Shown piece after piece: positions 55,581 through 64,000 of a DNA stretch of 64,000 nt; the first letter of the stretch is position 1; every line of letters starts with the position of its first letter. A program made the translations under genes and the position numbers. The notes under the pieces were generated by a model. That model worked only from the letters and a program-made list of their open reading frames with translations, ran no database searches and was not told the DNA's origin. Origin of the DNA: Pyrenophora tritici-repentis (Eukaryota; Ascomycota; Dothideomycetes; Pleosporales; Pleosporaceae); the NCBI RefSeq assembly GCF_003171515.1, contig NC_089398.1, positions 930,001 to 994,000 of the forward strand, read 5' to 3'.

Positions 55581-56225
55581 GGTGATGTGTATGTGGGGTG
55601 TTTGAGTTGAGTTGAAGTGTAGAAGGTGTGGTTGTAGGTAATTTGAAAGTGGTGATTCCTAGACTGAAAATGATAGATGGATCGTGGAAGAGGTGTTATT
55701 TGTAGCAGTGACGCGGCGTTGTTGGGAAGCAAGATCACACAGTGAGGGGCGCGCGGACACGACGCATGTGCATGAGGGGATGACGTACGCGGGGCGGTGC
55801 TGCTGTGTTGTGGCGCCTAGATTGCCCCTACCTTGCGAGAAGCTTCAGGAATGGCCTTGTTTGCGCCTTTTTAGCCTGGCATGTGAAGCTGCACTGCCAC
55901 AGCTTCCATTTCACGGCGACTAATTCGCGCACCTTGCGGCTGCAATGTCCGTGGTGGAGAATCCATGTATCCGAAGAGTGGCGGGAAATTACTGTTTGGA
56001 GTCTACGACTATCCAAGCATACAGCTATCGTAGGACAATAGCAGACTGGCCAACACCTGCATCATATGATATAATAACGGCATATGGAGAATTGGGTTCG
56101 AATGCGAAGCTCCAGTGCTCCACCAAAACCTCGGCTTAACCCGACGTCATAGCCCCGTATTTCCAAAACATCTTCCACAAGCTCCGGCGCATAAGCTTGA
56201 GAAGTGACATCTCACGCTACACACA
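55581..56225. promoter_or_regulatory. Divergent promoter region, VIP1 / ETR1
   Basis: 645 bp between the two start codons. The VIP1 side is pyrimidine-rich on its coding strand just before the ATG. Confidence 0.5.
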
Positions 56226-57443
56226 ATGACATCCAGATTAATTTCGCCGTCGCCGCGATTAGCACAATCATGTCTCCGCCACACACGGAACCTCGCGCCT
56301 GTCGCAGCACGATTCCCCCAACGCCGCTACATTTCCGCCTACGGTTACGAACAAGCCAAAGCCCTCACATTTACTGAATATGGCGATCCTCCAGCTGTCC
56401 TCTCGCTTCACAGCCATTCCATCTCCCCGCCACACAGCAACTACATGACCCTGCGCTTCCTCGCGTCACCCATAAACCCCGCCGACATCAACCAAATCCA
56501 AGGCGTGTATCCCTCAAAGCCCACATTCACAACCAGCCTCAGTACCCCGAACCCAATTGCCGTCGCAGGAAATGAAGGTGTTGCAGAGATAATAGCCCTT
56601 GGCGAAGGCGTCAAGAAAGAAGGCTTCAAGAAGGGCGATTGGGTATTCATGAAGGGCCCTGGTTTCGGCACCTGGCGCACACACGCCAGTGCCACAACCA
56701 ACGATGTAGTCAAGCTCGACGATCAGATGCGCGAAGGCATCACCGCCATCCAAGCCGGCACCGTATCCATCAACCCCTGCACAGCATACCGCATGCTGCG
56801 CGACTTCACTACCCTCTCCGAAGGCGATTGGTTCATACAGAATGGCGCAAACTCTGGCGTTGGTCGCGCGGCCATCCAGCTAGGACGCAAATGGGGCTAT
56901 AAGAGCATCAACATCATACGCAGCCGTGAAGACAAGAACAAAGAGGGAGCCATGAAGAAGGAGCTACATGATCTCGGCGCAGACGTTGTAATCACAGACG
57001 CAGAGCTGCAAGCACAGGGTATCAAAGACCAAGCCAAGGAATGGACAAATGGCGGTCGTTCCCCCATCCGTCTGGCACTAAACTGTGTCAATGGCAAAGC
57101 GGCTACCGCAATGGCTAAACTGCTCTCTCCATCTGCACACTTTGTCACCTACGGCGCAATGTCCAAGCAACCACTGACCATCCCCGCATCCATGCTCATA
57201 TTCAAGGACATCCATTTCCACGGCTTCTGGGTAAGCAGGTGGGCGGAGAAGCATCCAGAAGAGAAGCAAAAGACTGTTGCCGATGTGCTTGATATGATGA
57301 GGAAGGGTGAGTTCAAGGACATGCCAGTGGATGAGATCAAGTGGGAGTGGGAAACAAAGGGCGACGAGCTGGTGGCTAAGGTCAAGGATACACTGGAGGG
57401 GTATAGGGACGGAAAGGGTATTTTCGTGTTTGGTAAGACGTAG
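56226..57443 (+). CDS. ETR1: Mitochondrial enoyl-[acyl-carrier-protein] reductase (MECR/Etr1)
   Basis: One exon, 405 aa, ATG at 56226. Reduces trans-2-enoyl-ACP with NADPH in mitochondrial type II fatty acid synthesis, which feeds lipoic acid production. The first ~35 residues are Arg/Ser-rich without acids (MTSRLISPSPRLAQSCLRHT...), a presequence. The MDR-family body shows INPADINQIQGVYP with the catalytic Tyr, AGNEGVAEI, the NADPH-binding stretch IQNGANSGVGRAAIQLG and VTYGAMSKQPLTIP. Length and motifs match yeast Etr1. Lipoylated glycine cleavage complex genes (GCV2) elsewhere in the window depend on this pathway. Confidence 0.93.
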   Translation: MTSRLISPSPRLAQSCLRHTRNLAPVAARFPQRRYISAYGYEQAKALTFTEYGDPPAVLSLHSHSISPPHSNYMTLRFLASPINPADINQIQGVYPSKPTFTTSLSTPNPIAVAGNEGVAEIIALGEGVKKEGFKKGDWVFMKGPGFGTWRTHASATTNDVVKLDDQMREGITAIQAGTVSINPCTAYRMLRDFTTLSEGDWFIQNGANSGVGRAAIQLGRKWGYKSINIIRSREDKNKEGAMKKELHDLGADVVITDAELQAQGIKDQAKEWTNGGRSPIRLALNCVNGKAATAMAKLLSPSAHFVTYGAMSKQPLTIPASMLIFKDIHFHGFWVSRWAEKHPEEKQKTVADVLDMMRKGEFKDMPVDEIKWEWETKGDELVAKVKDTLEGYRDGKGIFVFGKT

Positions 57444-57778
57444 AATAGATGACAGTACTTGACTAGAACATTGTCCGAATCGCATATTTGCGCCCTAGCC
57501 ATTCGAAGTTACATAGTTTTTATTTCTTAACAATATTGTAGAGTATCTAGAATCTCCCAATCACCCTGGGGTGCAGTCATATAGAGTGGGCAAATCAGGC
57601 AGTATTATGGATTGAACGTTATCTGAAACTCGGATGGTTCAAGATGCAAATATGTGACCTGGAATCTGTTTCTGGTTTCGTAATGTGAGTGGAAGGAGTA
57701 ATATGAAAGCAGCCATATATGCCTAATTCCTCTTCCTAGTGTGTGAACATGCTGGATCATACTCAACCTACACTCTTC
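57444..57778. other. Convergent intergenic region (ETR1 / royal-jelly-like gene)
   Basis: 335 bp with both 3' UTRs. Nothing else recognised. Confidence 0.4.
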
Positions 57779-59164
57779 TTACTGCAAGAATACCCTCGAC
57801 CCGTTATTTGGCAGCGCCACCCTGAACAACGCAAAAGGCCTCTCCCTGCGATCAGTGCCGGGGTAAAACGACGAACTAAACGCCAGCTGATTATCGTTGA
57901 AGTAAAGGTAACCATCAGACGCCACGGACACTACACGACGTTAGCACAATCCAACCCCCGTTCCACCTTTGTCACAGTAAGACAGTGTGAAAAAAAGGGA
58001 TCAACATACTAGTATCCACCCAACTTAACCTCGGATCCCTAACTAGCACCCCCATACCCCCATTCTTGGGATCATAAAACCCAATAAGATTCTGTTCCAT
58101 ATTCGCCGCATAAATCAAACCATTGCTATCCGTCTCAAACCCATCACTCACGCCCCTCTCCCCCCTCTCATTCACAGCCGCGCGTGCCAATAACTCAGAG
58201 TTTGCACTCCTATCGCGGATTCTCACTGTCGGAACGCTGTACAACATACGACTGCCTATCGGCCCAAAGAACAGCGTTTCTCCATCCGCACTCAACGCAA
58301 TGCCATCAGACCCCAACGGCACGGTAGTAAGTGGCAGCCCAGGGCCGGGAATGTAGTAAAGCGGTTGACCCCATACATAGGGTACGAAACCGGGTTCAGA
58401 GCGTACGGCGCGTGTGCCGTCAAGGTGACGCCAGCTCTCCCCCGTACCCAGGTCAACAATGATGATGCCGTTGCGGCCTTCGGAAGAAGAATCTGTGATG
58501 TAGGCTACTCCTTTTCCGGATGCGGTGACGGAGGGACGGAGGTCGAAGCGTACGTCGTTGAGGTAGGAATCTGGGTATGCCACTGTAGGTGGGAAAACGA
58601 TGGTTTGAATGACAGTGTTGCTGGAGATGTCAACGCCAATTAGTTTGGGACCGCCTGGGGAGGCGGGGACGAGCGTTCCGGAGGTGGTTAGGGAACGGCC
58701 TGTATCGAGGATCCAGAGACGGTCAAGCGGGTCGAGGACGACGCTTTGGACGCCAAGGAGATGGGTTGCGTAGTTTGCGCCGTTCGGGGGAGTTATGGTG
58801 TAGTTTATGGCGCCGCCTGGCGGATTGTTGATGTCGGCGCCGGGGTAGGGGATTTCAGTGCCATTGGATAGGATCTCTTGGACGGCGTATTTTTGGTTGG
58901 TGCCGGTGTTTGTGTTGTTGGGATCGAGACCGGATGGGTAATTTGCGAATTTGCGACCGGCTTTTGAGACGGTGATACCTAAGACACTTAGTTGCAGAAC
59001 TTTATGTGTGCATGGTTTGAGGTGGTACCGGTAGGCCATTGATTGTTGTAGAGATGGACGAGCTCAAGTGGTGGGCCGGCAACACCAGGATCTGAGCGAA
59101 GTTGCTGTGTTGCAGACAGGGCTGGGAGCAATGCACTCAACACCAGAACAGAAAGTGAAAACAT
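57779..59164 (-). CDS. Secreted royal-jelly/Yellow-family protein
   Basis: Three exons: 59164-59029, 58978-58010 and 57930-57779 (introns 50 and 79 bp; the second has gtatgt and a gctaac branch site); 418 aa. The last exon was found by splicing beyond the stop of the middle frame and gives SVASDGYLYFNDNQLAFSSS, ending SRVFLQ. The start was set at 59164 because MFSLSVLVLSALLPALSA is a good signal peptide; an ATG at 59194 would put ten polar residues before it. Family motifs: GVQSVVLDPLDRLWILDTGR, YLNDVRFDLR, AYITDSSSEGRNGIIIVDL, GIALSADGETLFFGPI, then LIYAANMEQNLIGFYDP and DPRLSWVD. Six-bladed propeller; function in fungi unknown. Confidence 0.9.
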
Positions 59165-59641
59165 ATTGTGAAAATGGAGCTTGTCCGAAAGCATTGTGTT
59201 TGTCATTGCCCAGTTATATAGTGCCAAAACCCATAGCATTGACAAGTAAACATGACCTCAGGAATACCTGAACGTGAACGTCAGTGCTAGTCTTCACGTC
59301 ATGTACATGTCAGGTACAGGGTCAAGTTGTACAAGAAAAGACGGTCTAATCTGCATTTGGAGTTGCATATGGGGGAGAACTATCCGGTTGCGGTTTAGAT
59401 TTGACAGCGGTTCACCCCGCTTTTGTGATGCAATACTACATTGGCGGTCCCGTTCCTGGGATTTGCGCGTACCGTAAAACCGCAAGCAGAGTTATACTCA
59501 AGAACGCCACTCGCATGTCGGATGTGATAACATTCAGTTACGCCGTGCTTGATGAAACTTCGGTCAAAGTTTGACTAGCACAGCTGAATTCGATGACAGT
59601 GCTGTCCGAAACTGGTTGCAGTAGATCGACATGCGATAGCT
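59165..59641. other. Intergenic, royal-jelly-like promoter and MED17 3' flank
   Basis: 477 bp between two minus-strand genes. Apart from the TATA candidate nothing was recognised. Confidence 0.4.
59215..59221 (-). promoter_or_regulatory. TATA box candidate for the royal-jelly-like gene
   Basis: TATATAA on the minus strand, about 50 bp upstream of the ATG at 59164, suited to a short-leader regulated gene. If transcription begins just downstream of it, the upstream ATG at 59194 may lie outside or near the 5' end of the mRNA. Confidence 0.45.
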
Positions 59642-61729
59642 TCAGTCAACCCAGCTTTTAATGACTTCTCTCAAAGAGCTGTTGTTGCCATCTTTTCCAG
59701 ACCAAGTACGCGATTGCTCGACCTCCTCGATGTCTTGTACTGTATCCACAATCAACACAGAGGCCTTCAACTCCCCATTATTCAGCTCGATCTCAATATC
59801 TTTCGAAGACTTTACGCCTTTTTTCCTATCTTTACCCTTGATCGAGAGACGTGCATCTTGACTCAAAGCTTGTGCGCGTGATGAATACTCGTTTTGCAGC
59901 AGTCTATGTGTGAGATGGAGGGAGAGAATCCAATCCACGTACGACGTGATTTCCTCAACGGCAGCAAATTTTTGTTGCTGGGATAAACCAAGATCAATAC
60001 CCAGTGTGGGTGGGAGTATGAGCTTATGCTCTGTTCCGAAAGTCGGCTGGCCGATAATCGTGCGTGTTGTGATGCTCAGGCTTTCATGTTGTGCACCAGT
60101 GGACACAGGAAGAGACATTGTAGCCTTCCCATCGAATGGCTTCATAAAGACCTCAAATAGTTGATCAGTTGCTGACTGGCCTTTCATTGATGGTGTTCCT
60201 AAGCTCTCCACAAGCGTCGCCCAGGAAGTCTCACGAGTCGTATCTAGCGTCACATCTAGGCCAACGCTGTTTAGAGTCCTTGCAAGCGATTCAAGGTAGA
60301 CGTAAAGCGAGTCTACGGCTTCAATGTGGTGAATGACTGCGAGAAGAGTACGAAGTAAGGATGGCGATGGCTTCTCGCGTTTCCTTGTTGTCAAAGGAGG
60401 TGGAAGCTGCGATCTCCGGTAGAGGCGCATGCTGTGCTCATGCGCAAGCAAGAGGCGGAGTCCTTCGGCAATGTTGCGAGCCATCCAATCGTGCTCATGA
60501 GACCGACTGCTGGGTACAGGGTCGTCTCGGGGTATGCAGTCAATGAGCAATTTGCGTTCATGTGACACACCGCCCATTTGAGGCGCGTCCACATAAATAA
60601 CGGAATCACGGAACTCGACACCATACGCCAACAGTTGTCGCGTCTCCAGACTCATCTCGTAGTACAGCTCTTCTTCGAGCAAAGAGTCACGCGCCAATTG
60701 AATCGACTTTTCGAGACTTTGATTCGCAAGATCGTCGGCAGCGGATAACTGTGTCGTTCCAGTAATGTTTCCATCGATGCTGACTCGTACGCGGAGGATC
60801 TTTGGTTTCAGTGCAAGAGCTGGGTCCAGGATGATACTGCCGTCTTTGTCCATTTGTAGCGGAGCGAAGCCACGAGCCTTGAAGTGGTCACTGGCTATTG
60901 TACGGTTAGCTTGAACATGGCATGTCAAACGATGAGATTTTCTTACCTTCGGGAAGCCCATAACGCACACCAAAGGGCGCATGGCGCACATTCTGACGCA
61001 GTCGTTGAATGGGCCACCCCTTGTCAGAGACGGTCACAATCTCATGCCAGTATTTTGTCTCTCTGCGTATCTGCTTCTCCAAGTTTTTCGCCGCTTTCAG
61101 TATCTCGTCCACGGAGGAGTCGAGCGCGCCCATTCGTGCACCCTGCGCTACAGCCTCTTGTCTAGCCTCCAGATCCTGTAGTCTATGTTGTTCTTCGGGC
61201 TTGCGAACGCGGTGCTCATGATTCTCCTTGCTCACGCCAAAAGAGCCGAGGGGTATGCCCTGTTTCAGCCCTTGCTCTTGAAATGTCGGACTGAAGAAGT
61301 TCAGGCTGCGCTTGTTGGGGTCTTGGGAAAGTATGAGCGAGACGAGATCGAGCGCATTGTTTGCAGCGAATTTAGCCCATCTGTGAACAATCAGTCGTTG
61401 TTTCTCTTGTATGCGCACTGCGTTCAAACCTACTCCAAGTGACTATACATCTCCATTCCTACTTTCAACACCTTCTCTCGCTGCTCTTGTAGGGACGGTG
61501 CCTCCTTCTCCTTCTTCTCTTCCTCCTTCACTGCACCTGCATCTGAACCATGACCCGGAGCATTTTTGCCGGCGTCTATGTCTTCCTGCAGCGATTGTTC
61601 GGTGATGTTGCGTAAGTGTCCTCGTTCGCTGGCTAGCTGCTCAATCTTAAATAGCAAGTCTTCCTGGGTCAACTCCTCCTTCTTTGGCGCCGGCCAAGGC
61701 CGCAGAGCCACGTTGTTTAGCGAATCCAT
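59642..61729 (-). CDS. MED17: Mediator of RNA polymerase II transcription subunit 17
   Basis: Three exons: 61729-61434, 61380-60947 and 60894-59642 (introns 53 and 52 bp); 660 aa, as in other ascomycetes. ATG at 61729 (MDSLNNVALRPWPAPKKEEL). Junctions rebuild SHLEWAKFAANNALDLVSLI and FGVRYGLPEASDHFKARGFA, both diagnostic for the Srb4/Med17 family. The middle is largely helical, with LQDLEARQEAVAQGARMGAL. Later segments include ILRVRVSIDGNITG and GLRLLLAHEHSMRL. Med17 is the scaffold of the Mediator head module and is needed for nearly all Pol II transcription. Divergent to ISN1. Confidence 0.92.
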
Positions 61730-62145
61730 CTTAATTATCCCACAGCGCACTACAAAAGACGTGTGTTGAAGTTGCGGTTGAGTTGCTGGTTAGGTCTTTG
61801 TGTCCCTTGCATGAAGGCTGGAGCTCCCCGTAGCGGCTGTGCAGATCCCTGCTTATCGATAGCAGCTTCACCCACGTACAGTCTCCAAAGCTCATGGGCG
61901 TGGGCACTCTTGGAATGCATTACTGACTAACTCATCGAGTCAAATAGGCACACTCGGGTTGCTAGTGCACCACTGTGCGGGGATGCTACCGTGTCACATG
62001 TGCATGGCCCCTTCCCTCTCCAGCCACTAGCGGCCGTCTCCGATAAGCTTGGACAAGCAGCTTGGGTCACAGTGACAGCTCACAGTCGACGTCTGCTTCA
62101 CTCCTACTTCCTCGCTTGCACTAATTGAATTGAGACAATCATAAA
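61730..62145. promoter_or_regulatory. Divergent promoter region, MED17 / ISN1
   Basis: 416 bp between the two start codons. No TATA box seen. Confidence 0.5.
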
Positions 62146-63723
62146 ATGACGACCAGATATCGTGTAGAATGTAAGGCGCCACGCAACGAACACGAGAAGC
62201 TGAAGGGTAGCATGCTAACTTGATGGATGATCGTAGACGCCCTCAAGGTCCGTAGAGGAGAGGATAAATACACTTAGTACGACCTGCTAATGCTCCCAAG
62301 ACCCACAGGAGGGACCAGCTTGTGAGTATTGGCCATTCTAGCACCCGACCATGCAGCTAATGCTCGTCTAGATTGAGTGGATTAAGGTAATGCTCTCTTA
62401 CATTTGCATCATGACGCCGGACAGGTCTTGACTTTCATCCAGGGTCTCTTAGCCGTCCCTTTTGTCTTGCAATCCCAACCCACAGCAGTCTTTGAGCCCA
62501 GAGGCGATTCAGTAGAACACCAGGCCAACGTCGCCCAACGCCGGTATGCTGAGAATCTGCGCGATGTTGAGGAGATTATCAACGACCACAGTAAGCATTG
62601 TGGCTCTTTCATATGATCTATGCTGATGTATCGAATAGTCCAACACCAAAAAGATGGGAAGCCAGACCAATCCAAACTAAAGCTCCTCGTTCCATCAGTA
62701 GCAAACTTCTTCACGCCTCTAGCATTACACGATGCATTCATCTGGCAAGATCAGAGACGGTTCATCAGTCACCGACGCTTTGTTCCCCCTTCTTTTAACG
62801 ACATCCGTCTGATCCTCAACACAGCCCAGGTAATGAGTCTGATACGCAGTGGTCCGTTGGAACTTGTGACATTTGATGGAGATGTCACGCTATATGACGA
62901 TGGAAAGAACCTAACGCCCGAAAACCCCATCATTCCAAAGATCCTCCAGCTCATGCGTCGTGGATCAAAGATTGGGATCGTTACAGCTGCGGGTTACACG
63001 GAAGCTAAACCTTACTATGGACGACTGTACGGGCTTCTAGACGCAATCCAAGCTTCCGACCTACCGAGGGAGTCTAGGCAGAACCTCATCATTATGGGCG
63101 GCGAGAGCAACTTTTGCTTCAAGTTTGACGAGAACAGTCCAGTCTTGCTACGCTTGGTGCCCAGGGAGGAGTGGCTACTGAAGGAAATGTTGACGTGGCA
63201 TGAGGCAGACATCAAGGAGCTTCTTGACCTGGCAGAAGCTTCTTTGAACGACACCATCAGGAACTTCCGTATGGAGGCAATGATTGTCAGAAAGGAGAGG
63301 GCGGTGGGTATCGTTCCCAAGGGGGACCACAAGTTCTGCCGTGAGACACTCGAAGAAACGGTATTGATCGTACAGAAGATACTCGTAGGTGGTACTGCAG
63401 CGTTACCATTCACTCGCTGACGTGAGCAGGAAATCTCCGAGGTTGGCCGGCGTCTGCCGTTTTGCGCCTTCAACGGAGGCAACGACGTCTTTGTCGACAT
63501 TGGAGACAAGTCGTGGGGTGTTCTGGCTTGTCAGCGCATCTTTGGGGGCATTGACGGTAGCAAGACGTTGCACGTGGGCGACCAATTTCTCAGTGCAGGA
63601 GCAAATGACTTCAAGGCCCGGTTGGCGTGCACGACGGCATGGATTGCCAACCCGCAGGAGACGTGCCAGTTGCTGGACGAGATTACGGAGCTCGACGAGG
63701 AGCACCAGCGCAAGACCAGGTAG
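62146..63723 (+). CDS. ISN1: IMP-specific 5'-nucleotidase
   Basis: Seven exons, four of them tiny: 62146-62170 (25 nt), 62237-62247 (11 nt), 62301-62321 (21 nt), 62372-62386 (15 nt), 62443-62590, 62639-63384 and 63430-63723; 419 aa. The joined 5' exons read MTTRYRVEYALKTHRRDQL, then IEWIKGLLAVPFVL, the conserved Isn1 start. The catalytic motif ELVTFDGDVTLYDDG carries the HAD-like Asp pair. Further marks are GIVTAAGYTEAKPYYGRL, VPKGDHKF and PFCAFNGGNDVFVDIGDKS, with LHVGDQFLSAGANDFKAR near the end. The enzyme dephosphorylates IMP to inosine in cytosolic purine turnover. The ORF alone would be called from mid-gene, so the start depends on these micro-exons. Confidence 0.93.
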
Positions 63724-64000
63724 ACATGTTCAAAACTAAGTTGCAGCATGACACGAGGGAGCGTCGGAAGTCCGGGTAGATGGGCATCATGGCGGACGAA
63801 GTGGTGGAAAGGCGTGGTACCGAGGAAAGTCTAAGCAAAGCCGTAACGAGGTGAATGGTTCTCTACGGATAGGAAGGCGTTGTGGACTGAATGAAACACC
63901 GGGCCGTATCGTCATGGCAGTTTCAATGCGGAGCTCCGATGGCGACATGTGCCATATACGATGCCCGCTCGGAACGACGGTGCAAGTGCAAGCTTGAATG
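63724..64000. other. 3' flank of ISN1
   Basis: Final 277 bp of the window; no further gene seen. Confidence 0.4.

Overview
This window is nuclear DNA of a filamentous ascomycete. Introns are short (about 47-80 bp, with a few longer) and carry GTRNGT donors, CTAAC/CTAAT/CTGAC-like branch sites and YAG acceptors. The genes include a fungal chitin deacetylase with CBM18 domains, an MFS sugar/quinate-type permease, a royal-jelly-like protein, Arp9, Nte1, Vip1 and Isn1. Gene content and style suggest Dothideomycetes, probably Pleosporales; that placement is inference. No bacterial, organellar or viral region was seen.

Layout. 1-5 kb: a truncated LRR protein gene (-), then a coiled-coil protein gene (+). 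5.25-7.11 kb: a complete pogo/Fot1-type DNA transposon with perfect 55-bp inverted repeats, TA target duplications and an intact transposase. 7.1-21 kb: a looser region of lineage-specific genes (coiled-coil ORFs, a gene with a 9-nt first exon, a small membrane protein, a Gly/RGG-rich Cys-His protein, a frame-disrupted gene) with a decayed minus-strand gene, microsatellites and a tandem repeat. Two conserved genes sit among them: a mitochondrial MCP1-type membrane protein and a small C2H2 zinc-finger protein. 21-45.9 kb: dense conserved genes: MFS permease, guanine deaminase, ARP9, NTE1, glycine decarboxylase P protein, a Baeyer-Villiger-type monooxygenase, a UbiB/ADCK-family protein (CQD1-like), a kelch protein and a PI-PLC-X protein. 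45.9-49.1 kb: 3.1 kb without a supportable gene. 49-64 kb: chitin deacetylase, tRNA-Thr(AGT), a Psk1-type AGC kinase, VIP1, ETR1, a royal-jelly-like secreted protein, MED17 and ISN1.

The conserved genes are housekeeping loci. Mitochondrial products recur (MCP1, GCV2, CQD1, ETR1), as do lipid enzymes (NTE1, PLC-X, ETR1) and nuclear regulators (ARP9, MED17, PSK1). They do not form a pathway cluster. No biosynthetic backbone gene flanks the monooxygenase or the permease, so I see no secondary-metabolite cluster.

Most exon coordinates were deduced by hand: splice sites were chosen so that both sides stay in frame and rebuild recognisable family sequence. The observations most worth checking are a G7 run that shifts the frame just before the hydrophobic motif of the kinase, a similar G5 problem at 19.63 kb, the intact transposon, the micro-exons of ISN1 and of two other genes, and in-frame 3n introns in three genes. 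I did not find convincing evidence of a wholly new biological system.
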